The notes beneath the pieces are model-generated. The model was given only the letters and a program-made list of their open reading frames with translations, did no database searches and had not been told where the DNA came from. Of a stretch of 8,210 nt of DNA, positions 1 to 6,302 are shown in pieces. How positions within the stretch are numbered: position 1 is the first letter of the stretch; every line of letters starts with the position of its first letter. Both the position numbers and the translations under genes were made by a program. The DNA is from a bacterium (lineage in GTDB: Bacteria; Krumholzibacteriota; Krumholzibacteria; LZORAL124-64-63). The stretch covers positions 1 through 8,210 of the forward strand of contig VGXH01000068.1 of NCBI GenBank assembly GCA_016873405.1. Reading direction: 5' to 3'.

Positions 1-1418
1 GAGTAGAGCTCGCGCAGCGAAGGGAAGCGGCTGCGGCGGCTGACGCCCGCATGCAGGCGCGTGGTGCCGTCGTTCAGTCCACCCGCCAGGCCCAGGCGGC
101 CGCCCCAGCGGTCCAGGCCGCCGAGCGGCTCCTTGCCGCCGGTCTCGGGAGTCTCGGCGCCGTCCCAGGCGGCGCCGGCGGACAGCTTCAGGAAGCGCGG
201 CGTCGCGCCCGGGTCCAGCACCCGCCAGATGGTCTCGCCGCCCAGGCTCCACAGGCGCTGCCGATAGCGGAACGCGCCGTCGGGCAGCGCCTCGTCGTGC
301 CGGATCGAGACCAGCGTGAAGGCGCCGCGCAGGTCGGCGCGCCGGCCCAGGGTCTGGTCGCCCAGCAGGCGCATCGTCAAGGCGCGGTCGCGCCCGTCCT
401 CGAAGGCGGCGATGTCGCGGTAGTCGGCGCCCGTGTAGCCGTCGATGTCGGCGCGGCCCGCGTCCAGGCCGAAGCTGGCCTCCAGGTCGCCGTGCCCGCC
501 CAGGGGCGAGGCGCGTTCGCCGGTGCCGGCCGACACCACGGCCACCCCGCGCTCGACGCGCGGGTACCGCCAGAAGCGGGCGTCATCGTCGGGCACGCCC
601 AGCTCGGCGGCGATGCCGCGGCGCCCGCGCGAGCCGAAGCCCGAGAACGAAACCCAGCCGCCGCCGGCGCCCTCGCGGCGCAGGGAGACGAATGCATCGA
701 CGGCATGGCTGTCCGTGTTCAGGCGCAGCCCCTTCGGCGCGCCGGGACGCTCGGCCAGGCCCCGCGCCAGCGCCTGGCCCGGCGTGTCGCGCCAGCCGAG
801 GCCGGCGCGCACGACGGCGCTGCCGCCGCCCACGTTCACGGGTTCGGTCACGCGCGCGGTGAACGCCGCGCCGCCGGCCGTGTCCAGGCCCAGGCGCGCG
901 TCGCGGGCCCGCGCGACAGGCGCGCCGGCCGTGGCGCCGATCTTCACCTCGACCACGCCGCCCAGCACGTTCGGCCCGTGCAGCATCGACGACAGCCCGC
1001 GCGTGAAGGTCAGCTCCTGCGGCGCCGAGGAGGGGATCACCGAGGCGTCCGCGCGCGCATCCCAGGCCAGCGTCAGCGGCACGCCGTCGACCAGCACCGC
1101 CACCTGCCGCGAATCCGAGCCGCGCGTCGAGATCTCCGCCTCGCCGCGCGAGTTCGTGCGCACGTGCAGGTGCGGCAGCTCGCGCAGCACTTCCTCCAGG
1201 GTGGGCGCGGCCGACAGCGCCAGCGAGTCGGGCGTCACCGCCACGGCGCCGACGCCGGCGGGCGTGACCTCGGGCCGCGCGCCGACGACGACCAGTTCCG
1301 GCACGGTGAAGACGGGGCGGTCCGGGACCTGCACTTCGGTGGCGGCGGCGGTGGGGAGCGCGGCCAAGACGACAGGGAGCAGGGCGGCCGCGCCCGCGAG
1401 CAGGGCGATGCGCTTCAC
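1..1418 (-). CDS. TonB-dependent outer-membrane receptor, 3' end cut by window edge
   Basis: This reads as an open frame of 472 codons with no stop up to the left edge, so the C-terminal part of the barrel is missing. The start is GTG at 1418, chosen because GGAGG lies 6 bases upstream. Residues 1-26 look like a signal peptide: MKR, a hydrophobic Ala/Leu core, then AAA before TEV. A TonB-box-like stretch (ELVVVGA, about 41-47) follows. The plug domain spans about 65-161, with TLEEVLRELPHLHVR, ISTRGSDSRQVAVLVDGVPL and GLSSMLHGPNVLGGVVEVKIG-type motifs. From about 165 on the protein is barrel-like, Gly- and aromatic-containing strands, ending in SRFPSLRELY, a stretch typical of these receptors. 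Family role: energised uptake of siderophores, cobalamin or other ligands across the outer membrane. The substrate cannot be told from sequence. It lies 32 bases downstream of guaA and is probably co-transcribed with it. Confidence 0.92.
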   Translation of the reverse strand, partial: MKRIALLAGAAALLPVVLAALPTAAATEVQVPDRPVFTVPELVVVGARPEVTPAGVGAVAVTPDSLALSAAPTLEEVLRELPHLHVRTNSRGEAEISTRGSDSRQVAVLVDGVPLTLAWDARADASVIPSSAPQELTFTRGLSSMLHGPNVLGGVVEVKIGATAGAPVARARDARLGLDTAGGAAFTARVTEPVNVGGGSAVVRAGLGWRDTPGQALARGLAERPGAPKGLRLNTDSHAVDAFVSLRREGAGGGWVSFSGFGSRGRRGIAAELGVPDDDARFWRYPRVERGVAVVSAGTGERASPLGGHGDLEASFGLDAGRADIDGYTGADYRDIAAFEDGRDRALTMRLLGDQTLGRRADLRGAFTLVSIRHDEALPDGAFRYRQRLWSLGGETIWRVLDPGATPRFLKLSAGAAWDGAETPETGGKEPLGGLDRWGGRLGLAGGLNDGTTRLHAGVSRRSRFPSLRELY

Positions 1419-1420
1419 AA

Positions 1421-1446
1421 GGTGCCTCCGCGGCGCGGGAGGCGCC
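1421..1446 (-). promoter_or_regulatory. Hairpin overlapping the receptor's ribosome binding site
   Basis: On the minus strand the guaA-receptor gap holds GGCGCCTCC (1446-1438), an 8-base loop (1437-1430), and GGAGGCACC (1429-1421). The arms pair over 8 of 9 positions with one C-A mismatch. The 3' arm contains the GGAGG Shine-Dalgarno of the receptor gene, so folding would hide it. There is no U-tract after the stem, so a classic intrinsic terminator is unlikely. The pairing is seen directly; a regulatory role is inferred. Confidence 0.45.
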
Positions 1447-1450
1447 GTCG

Positions 1451-3298
1451 TCATTCCCACTCGATGGTGCCGGGCGGCTTGCTGGTCAGGTCGTACGCCA
1501 CGGCGCTGATTTCGTTGCGGGACATGATCTGCGCGCGGACCTCGTCCAGCAAGCGGCGCGGCAGCCGGGCCGCCGTCGCGGTCATGGCGCGCTCGCTCAG
1601 GATGGGGCGCAGGATGCACAGCTCGCGCCCGCGCCCGTCCACTTCCAACGGCACCAGCACCGTCGGGCATTGCCAGACCTGGTCGTAGAGGCCGTGGCGC
1701 CGCAGCGCGTCCATCATCGCCGCGTCGCAGTCGCGCAGCAGGTCCAGCCGCTCGCGCGTCATCTGCGCGGCCAGCGGGCGGCACTCGCGGGGCATCCCGT
1801 CGCCCAGCAGCAGCAGCGCCCGGTTCAGGCCGCCCACGGTCTTGAAGATGGTGCCCGAGGCCTCGGCCAGCGCGTCCCAGTCGTACTCGCCGCCGCCCGT
1901 CGCGGCCGGCGCGTGCAGCAGGACAGGGTGCTCGTAGGTGCGCAGGTCGGCCTTGACGCCCACCGAGCGGATCGGCAGCGGCAGCGCCTGCAGGCCGTAG
2001 CGCGCGGCCTTGTCCGCCACCGCCGGCGCCAGCGCCGCCAGCGCCTCGGCTTCGGCCGGCGCGCCGTCGCCGCACAGCAGGCGCACGCCCAGTCCGGGAC
2101 CCGGGAACGGGTGCCGCCAGATCATGTCGTGGGGGATGCCCAGCTTTTCCCCAAGCTCGCGCACCTCGACCTTGTAGAGGTCGGCCAGCGGCTCGACCAC
2201 CTTGCCGGCCCGGATCATCTCCTCGATCACCGGCACGCGGTTGTGGTGCGTCTTGATGGTGTCGGCGCGCTTGGTGCCGCCGGTCTCGATCGTGTCGGGG
2301 TAGATGGTGCCCTGGCCCAGCAGGTGCCCGGTGATGCCCAGACGCCGCGCCTCGCCCTCGAACACGGTGATGAACGTGTCGCCGATGGCGCGCCGCTTGG
2401 CCTCGGGGTCGATCTTCCCGCGCAGCGCCGCCAGGAACGCGTCGGTGGCGTCGATGAAGTGCAGGTGCCGGCCCAGGCCCATCGCGCGGAACATCTCGAC
2501 GACCTGGCGCGATTCGTCCTTGCGCATCAGCCCGTTGTCCACGTGCAGCAGCTCCAGCCGCTCGGGCCCGAGCGCCTCGATGAACAGCCGCGCCGCCACG
2601 GTCGAATCGACGCCGCCGGAAGCCAGCAGGAAGACCGAGCGGTCGCCGACCTGCGCGCGGATGCGCTCGACCTGCTCCTCGACGTAGCGTTCCATCGTCC
2701 AGGTGGGGCGGCAGCCGCAGATCTCCAGCACGAAATTGGCGATCATCTCGTCGCCGTGCACGGTGTCATCGACTTCCGGGTGGTACTGGAAGCCGTAGCG
2801 ACGCCGCGCGTCGTCGGCGATGGCGGCGAAGCGGTGCGGCTCGGCGTTCGCGCCCAGCTTGGACCAGCCCAGCTCGCGGAAACCTCCGCCGACGGCCGTC
2901 ACCGAGTCGAAGTGGCTCATCCACACCGTCTCGACCGGGCCCAGCCCCTTGAACAGAGCGTGTTCGCCGGTCAGGTGCAGCTCCGCGCGGCCCCACTCCT
3001 GCTTGCCGTGGATGACCGTGCCGCCGTAGTGCTTGGCGATCTCCTGGTGCCCGAAGCAGAACCCCAGGATGGGCGCGTCCAGGTCCAGGATGGCCTTGTT
3101 CCAGTCCGAGTCCTCGCCGAAGGAAGCCAGGGAGGGGCTGCCGCTGAGGATGACGCCCTTGCAGCCGGCAAACGCCGAGGCGGGATCCTCGGGCTGGCGG
3201 ATCTCCGCCAGCACCTTCGCGGCGCGCCGGACCTTGGTGGCGATGAGGTGGGCGTACTGGCCGCCGAAGTCGATGACGGCGATCACGTCGTGCTTCAT
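1451..3298 (-). CDS. guaA: GMP synthase (glutamine-hydrolysing), long form
   Basis: The enzyme converts XMP, ATP and glutamine to GMP, the last step of guanine nucleotide synthesis in the cytosol. At 615 residues it is about 90 longer than E. coli GuaA (525). The class I glutamine amidotransferase domain occupies about 5-200, with nucleophile C81 in GFCFGHQ and H173/E175 in YHPEV. The ATP pyrophosphatase domain follows, with P-loop SGGVDS at 227-232, GQGTIYPD at 328-335 and HPFPGPGL at 396-403. The C-terminal part holds two related dimerisation subdomains. The first, about 409-505, contains LPIRSVGVKADLRTY; the second, about 515-615, ends in YDLTSKPPGTIEWE. This matches the human GMPS layout, where the first subdomain is the insertion, and the human C-terminus is nearly identical. 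The ATG at 3298 has only a weak purine-rich stretch upstream (GGGACGGAACC). All catalytic motifs are intact. Confidence 0.98.
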   Translation of the reverse strand: MKHDVIAVIDFGGQYAHLIATKVRRAAKVLAEIRQPEDPASAFAGCKGVILSGSPSLASFGEDSDWNKAILDLDAPILGFCFGHQEIAKHYGGTVIHGKQEWGRAELHLTGEHALFKGLGPVETVWMSHFDSVTAVGGGFRELGWSKLGANAEPHRFAAIADDARRRYGFQYHPEVDDTVHGDEMIANFVLEICGCRPTWTMERYVEEQVERIRAQVGDRSVFLLASGGVDSTVAARLFIEALGPERLELLHVDNGLMRKDESRQVVEMFRAMGLGRHLHFIDATDAFLAALRGKIDPEAKRRAIGDTFITVFEGEARRLGITGHLLGQGTIYPDTIETGGTKRADTIKTHHNRVPVIEEMIRAGKVVEPLADLYKVEVRELGEKLGIPHDMIWRHPFPGPGLGVRLLCGDGAPAEAEALAALAPAVADKAARYGLQALPLPIRSVGVKADLRTYEHPVLLHAPAATGGGEYDWDALAEASGTIFKTVGGLNRALLLLGDGMPRECRPLAAQMTRERLDLLRDCDAAMMDALRRHGLYDQVWQCPTVLVPLEVDGRGRELCILRPILSERAMTATAARLPRRLLDEVRAQIMSRNEISAVAYDLTSKPPGTIEWE

Positions 3299-3514
3299 GG
3301 TTCCGTCCCGTGGTCGGAAGGGCGGGCAGGGGGCGGGCCGGGCCGCAGCGGGGCCGCCGAAACGGCCACGTATCTCCGACTCAGGACACTAGCAGACACG
3401 GGGCGATTGCACAACCGGCGGGCCGGGCGCGTTCCCGCCGGAACCGGGCGGCCTGTTCGATCAGGTGGCGCGGCAACGACAGCGGCGTGTCCTCGACGGC
3501 GGCGCGCGGGCGCG
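3299..3514. other. Intergenic region between methyltransferase and guaA
   Basis: This is a 216-base gap with no credible gene. It holds the putative guaA promoter and, at 3421-3453, an imperfect GC-rich palindrome: outer GGCC/GGCC arms and an inner GTTCC/GGAAC stem with a 4-base loop at 3431-3444. The palindrome lies about 60 bases after the methyltransferase stop and could help end its transcript, but there is no U-tract. The gap and palindrome are seen directly; the terminator idea is inferred. Confidence 0.5.
3386..3414 (-). promoter_or_regulatory. Putative sigma70-type promoter of guaA
   Basis: On the minus strand TTGTGC (3414-3409) is followed after exactly 17 bases by TAGTGT (3391-3386), which is preceded by TGC as in an extended -10. 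It lies about 90 bases before the guaA ATG, in the least GC-rich part of this gap. The match to consensus is partial (3/6 and 3/6), so this is a reasoned guess. Confidence 0.4.
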
Positions 3515-4297
3515 CTATCGCAACAGGGCCACCAGGTTCCCGTCCGCGACTTCGAAGGGCTCGAAGAACCGGATCTCCTCGAATCGGAGCTGCCCGGCCA
3601 GGATCTCGAGATTGGCCGCATTGAAGAGGTGCAGGTGCTCCAGCGGCTTCAGCGCGCCCCAGCCTGCCGCCGATTCGGCCGCCTGGGCCGCGGCGCCGTC
3701 CGGCGTCTGGACGACGAGCAGGCCGCCGGGCTTCAGGATGCGGCGGATGCCGCTCAGGTCGCTGCGCGGGTCCTCGAAATGCTCGATGACGTCAATGGCG
3801 CTGATGACGTCGAAGGCATGATCAGGAAGCCGCGACTGCACGTCGGTGAACCTCTGCGTGTGGATGTTGCCGGCGAACCGCTTGTATTTCCGCTTGAACG
3901 GAACGACCAGTTCAGGCACGAGCTCGATCCCGTGGACATCCCAGCCGCGCGCGATCGCGGCGGCGAGCAGGAAGCCCTTGTTGCAGCCGATATCGAGCCA
4001 GGACGGTTGCGACTGATGGTTCGGGCGCAGGCCGGCGACGAAATCGACGATCCGGTCGGCGCGCGCCATGGACTCGGCGAAGCCGCGGACCTGCGCGAAT
4101 CCGCGAAACGGCGCCACGACCTTGCGCCGCCAGGCCTTGAGGATGCCGCCGTCGTAGGCATGGTAGAGCTCGGCGGTCGGCAGCACCTGGTCGACGTAGA
4201 TCAGGCCGCACCGTGAGCAGCGCACGTAGTCCTGCGCCTCGACGCGGGCGTGGAACTCCGTTGCCGAAGCCCCGCCGCAGATGAAGCAGTCGCGCAT
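3515..4297 (-). CDS. Class I SAM-dependent methyltransferase with N-terminal zinc ribbon
   Basis: The protein has 260 residues. The N-terminus carries CFIC (C4, C7) and CSRC (C27, C30), a four-cysteine zinc ribbon. The Rossmann methyltransferase core follows: motif I LDIGCNKGFL at 101-110, an acidic ribose-binding residue in HGIEL (E125), FDVISAIDVIEHFEDP at 162-177, and LKPGGLLVVQTPD at 188-200. A PLEHLHLFN stretch (218-226) is typical of the Methyltransf_23/UbiG-like group. Family proteins methylate sugars, lipids or small molecules; the substrate here is unknown. The ATG at 4297 has AAGGA 6 bases upstream. It is cytosolic, with no signal peptide or membrane segment. It lies 158 bases downstream of the glycosyltransferase in the same direction, so methylation of a surface sugar is a reasonable inference. 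By eye it uses more AT-ending codons than its neighbours, which may hint at transfer. Confidence 0.88.
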   Translation of the reverse strand: MRDCFICGGASATEFHARVEAQDYVRCSRCGLIYVDQVLPTAELYHAYDGGILKAWRRKVVAPFRGFAQVRGFAESMARADRIVDFVAGLRPNHQSQPSWLDIGCNKGFLLAAAIARGWDVHGIELVPELVVPFKRKYKRFAGNIHTQRFTDVQSRLPDHAFDVISAIDVIEHFEDPRSDLSGIRRILKPGGLLVVQTPDGAAAQAAESAAGWGALKPLEHLHLFNAANLEILAGQLRFEEIRFFEPFEVADGNLVALLR

Positions 4298-4359
4298 GTC
4301 TCGTCCTTCTTCCGGCCGTCACGAGAGCAGGGCGCGCGGCCGGGCGCCGCGGCCGGGTG

Positions 4360-4393
4360 GGCGGCGCGACCGGCGCCGGCGGGCAGCGCCGCC
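4360..4393 (-). repeat. GC-rich inverted repeat in the methyltransferase leader
   Basis: GGCGGCGC (4360-4367) and GCGCCGCC (4386-4393) are perfect 8-base arms around an 18-base spacer. The spacer itself contains the 10-base palindrome CCGGCGCCGG (4370-4379). The structure lies between the putative promoter and the methyltransferase ATG, so it would be in the untranslated leader. It lacks a U-tract. It could be a weak terminator for the upstream glycosyltransferase transcript or an attenuator, or simply a by-product of high GC. Confidence 0.35.
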
Positions 4394-4430
4394 TCGGGTG
4401 GATCGCAGGGCGGGGCGCGCCTGGCCGGGT

Positions 4431-4459
4431 AGGGTATCGCCCGCCGCGCACGAGGTCAA
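4431..4459 (-). promoter_or_regulatory. Putative sigma70-type promoter of the methyltransferase
   Basis: On the minus strand TTGACC (4459-4454, 5 of 6 consensus bases) is followed after 17 bases by TACCCT (4436-4431, 3 of 6). The -35 hexamer overlaps the TGA stop of the glycosyltransferase. A start site near 4424 would give a leader of about 127 bases that includes the inverted repeat at 4360-4393. The hexamers and spacing are seen; activity is inferred. Confidence 0.42.
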
Positions 4460-6021
4460 TCGGGCGACGAACTGCTGCCGCCGACGCTTCCTCGGCGGTC
4501 GGCGACGTTCAGCTTCCCCCAGATCGCCCGCCAGCGCTCCGCGGCGAGCAGCGGCCCGGTGGTCGCGAGCCTGACGTCGTCGTAGAGCCGCGCCAGCTGC
4601 GGATCGGCGATGACGTTGCGCCCGCCGGCGATCGTCTCGCGATAGCCATCCGGAAGGGCCCGCTCGAAATGGCCGATGCGCCAGCCGCCCGGATCGCGCG
4701 GGGTCGCCATCGGCAGGCGCGCCAGGAACGGGTCGGCCAGCGCCAGGACGTCGATGACGTGAACGCGCGGTCCGGCGTGATAGCCGTAGAAGCCGATCGA
4801 GGCGAAGGCATGGTAGGCGTTGCCGCGCTGCTCGGTAATGGCGCGCGCCTGACGACCGGCCACGACGTGTTCATGCTCCTGGAAGCCGGGCCGCAGGCGG
4901 GCCAGCAGTCCGGTGTGGGCGTAGTAGTAGGTGCGCTCGTCGGCGATGCCGTGGAACCACGGTTCCTGACGCGGCATCACCGGCGCGGTGACCGGGTTGT
5001 GCGGGACGAGCAGACCCGGCAGCAGCGCGACCACCACCGCCCAACCGGTCCGGCCGCGGGGCAGCAGCGGCGCCGCCAGCGCCACCGTCGCCACGAGCGG
5101 CACCATGAGGAAGCGGCCTTGCATGAAGTCGCCGCCGATGCGCACGACGTAGGCCAGGTAGAGCAGCACTCCGGCCGCTCCCAACCGTCGCGCCCGGTCG
5201 CCGCGGGCGATCGCCAGGCCCAGGCCCGCGGCGAGCACGGCGATCGTCAGCGGGTCGTTCCGCAGCGACGCCTCCAGGTACCACCAGCCGCGCTGCGCGA
5301 GCTCGCCGGCGGCGATGCCGGTCCCGAGCTTGGCATAGGCCGTGTTCGGCAACGGGAAGCCGAAGTAGACGAGGGAGAACACCTCCCACGCCACGAGCGG
5401 CGAGACGGCCGCCAGCAGCGCCCGCCAGTGCCGCCGGCCGCTCCGGGCCACGGCCCAGGCCAGCGCCGGCAGCGGGACCAGCACCAGATCCAGGCGCGTC
5501 AGCGCCAGCAGCGACGTCAGCAGCGCCAGGGTGACGAGGGCCCGGCGATCCGCGCCGCCGGCCGCCCGCGCCGCCGCCGGCAGCGCCAGCACGACCAGCA
5601 GGGCGGCCAGCGGGTTTTCCAGGCCGGAGGTCGCGAAATCGACGTGGGCGCGTGAGAGCGCCAGCGCGAGTCCGGCAGCCGTGATCGCCGGCGCGTGGTC
5701 CGGCACGCGCCGCAGGAGCAGCCAGGTGGCGGCCGCCGAGAAGCCGAGCGCCGCCGTCAGCGCGGCCCAGTAGGCGGGAGCCAGCGCCGCCGCCGCGGTC
5801 AGCGGCGCCAGCCACAGGGGGTGCGTGAAGACCTGCACGCGCTCGCCCGGGTTCCAGACCAGGCCGCGGCCGTGCAGCAGATTGTCCACCGTGCGCAGGG
5901 AGATGAAGGCGTCGTCGCACACCCAGGCGGCCTTGACGACCACGGCCATGACCACCAGGAAAGCCGGCAGACGCCACCAACGGGGGTTTCGGACTCCCTG
6001 CATGGACGAGGGAAGACGCAC
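4456..6021 (-). CDS. Polytopic GT-C glycosyltransferase, AftB (GT89)-like
   Basis: The protein has up to 521 residues with roughly ten hydrophobic segments (about 18-35, 69-103, 111-123, 136-153, 161-193, 200-220, 258-272, 281-295, 304-340) and a soluble C-terminal part from about 345. Just after the first segment comes CDDAFISLRTVDNLLHGRG (35-53) with NPGERVQVFTHPLW (57-70). The paired acidic residues D36-D37 in the first outer loop are the usual GT-C catalytic signature. GLENPL (133-138), FGFPLPNTAYAK (220-231), GGDFMQGRFLMVPL (296-309) and IDVLALADPFLARLP (423-437) resemble the mycobacterial terminal arabinofuranosyltransferase AftB group. That suggests transfer of a sugar from a polyprenyl-phosphate donor on the periplasmic face; donor and acceptor are unknown. 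The start is uncertain: GTG at 6021 is the first start after an in-frame TGA, and ATG at 6003 is the alternative. Neither has a strong Shine-Dalgarno. Confidence 0.8.
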   Translation of the reverse strand: MRLPSSMQGVRNPRWWRLPAFLVVMAVVVKAAWVCDDAFISLRTVDNLLHGRGLVWNPGERVQVFTHPLWLAPLTAAAALAPAYWAALTAALGFSAAATWLLLRRVPDHAPAITAAGLALALSRAHVDFATSGLENPLAALLVVLALPAAARAAGGADRRALVTLALLTSLLALTRLDLVLVPLPALAWAVARSGRRHWRALLAAVSPLVAWEVFSLVYFGFPLPNTAYAKLGTGIAAGELAQRGWWYLEASLRNDPLTIAVLAAGLGLAIARGDRARRLGAAGVLLYLAYVVRIGGDFMQGRFLMVPLVATVALAAPLLPRGRTGWAVVVALLPGLLVPHNPVTAPVMPRQEPWFHGIADERTYYYAHTGLLARLRPGFQEHEHVVAGRQARAITEQRGNAYHAFASIGFYGYHAGPRVHVIDVLALADPFLARLPMATPRDPGGWRIGHFERALPDGYRETIAGGRNVIADPQLARLYDDVRLATTGPLLAAERWRAIWGKLNVADRRGSVGGSSSSPD

Positions 6022-6079
6022 GCGCGGGGCACCATCGACGGCTGCGGGTGGGGCGGGTCACGGCTCGCCGGCCGGCGCG

Positions 6080-6088
6080 ATCATAGCA
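6080..6088 (-). promoter_or_regulatory. Extended -10 promoter element for the glycosyltransferase
   Basis: The minus strand reads TGCTATGAT (6088-6080). TATGAT matches the -10 consensus at 5 of 6 bases and carries the TG of an extended -10. It is a rare AT-rich spot in the region. No convincing -35 lies 16-18 bases upstream, which extended -10 promoters can tolerate. It would give a leader of about 50 bases before the GTG at 6021. Confidence 0.5.
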
Positions 6089-6196
6089 CGCCGCGGCGAG
6101 GTCCACCAGCGCCCGCTCCCGGGACCGCGCGGCGGGCCGTCGCTCGTTCGGCGCCGCCCGGGTCGAACCGAGGCGGTCCGCGTCGGCGCGCCATGG

Positions 6197-6225
6197 TTGT
6201 CCGGGCCGCCGACACAGCCTAGATT
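6197..6225 (+). promoter_or_regulatory. Putative sigma70-type promoter of the protease gene
   Basis: TTGTCC (6197-6202) and TAGATT (6220-6225) each match consensus at 4 of 6 bases and are separated by exactly 17 bases. A start near 6232 would give a leader of about 70 bases before the ATG at 6303. Confidence 0.48.
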
Positions 6226-6288
6226 CGGGCGCATTCCATCCCGCGTCCGCGCGGCAGGTACCGACCCGCGCGGCCGTTTCGATCAACC

Positions 6289-6293
6289 GGAGG
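6289..6293 (+). promoter_or_regulatory. Shine-Dalgarno of the protease gene
   Basis: GGAGG lies 9 bases before the ATG at 6303. It fixes that start over later in-frame ATG codons, and the chosen start also gives a complete signal peptide. Confidence 0.75.
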
Positions 6294-6302
6294 TCCCGTT
6301 CC

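Larger units (their letters stand above)
6022..6302. other. Divergent intergenic region
   Basis: This 281-base region separates the minus-strand glycosyltransferase from the plus-strand protease. It contains one promoter-like element for each direction (6080-6088 and 6197-6225) and the protease ribosome binding site. Around 6131-6169 GGCGG/CCGCC-type arms could form a bulged hairpin of low conviction. I see no gene or structured RNA in it. Confidence 0.6.

Noticed and set aside
1421..1446. Intrinsic terminator between guaA and the receptor
   Set aside because: The stem is followed by TTGTG rather than a U-tract and overlaps the receptor's ribosome binding site, so a translational role is more likely than termination.
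51..1688. 545-codon open frame on the plus strand
   Set aside because: It is antisense to the receptor and the end of guaA, is Ala/Arg/Gln-rich and shows no family motif. The minus strand encodes a clear TonB-dependent receptor.
1670..4216. 848-codon open frame on the plus strand
   Set aside because: It runs antisense through guaA and the methyltransferase, both of which have complete, motif-confirmed proteins. Its product is Arg/Ala/Gln/Val-rich low-complexity sequence with no recognisable domain, as expected from GC-rich shadow frames.
4357..5655. 432-codon open frame on the plus strand
   Set aside because: It is antisense to the glycosyltransferase, with a Gln/Arg-rich product typical of reverse-complement reading of GC-rich membrane proteins.
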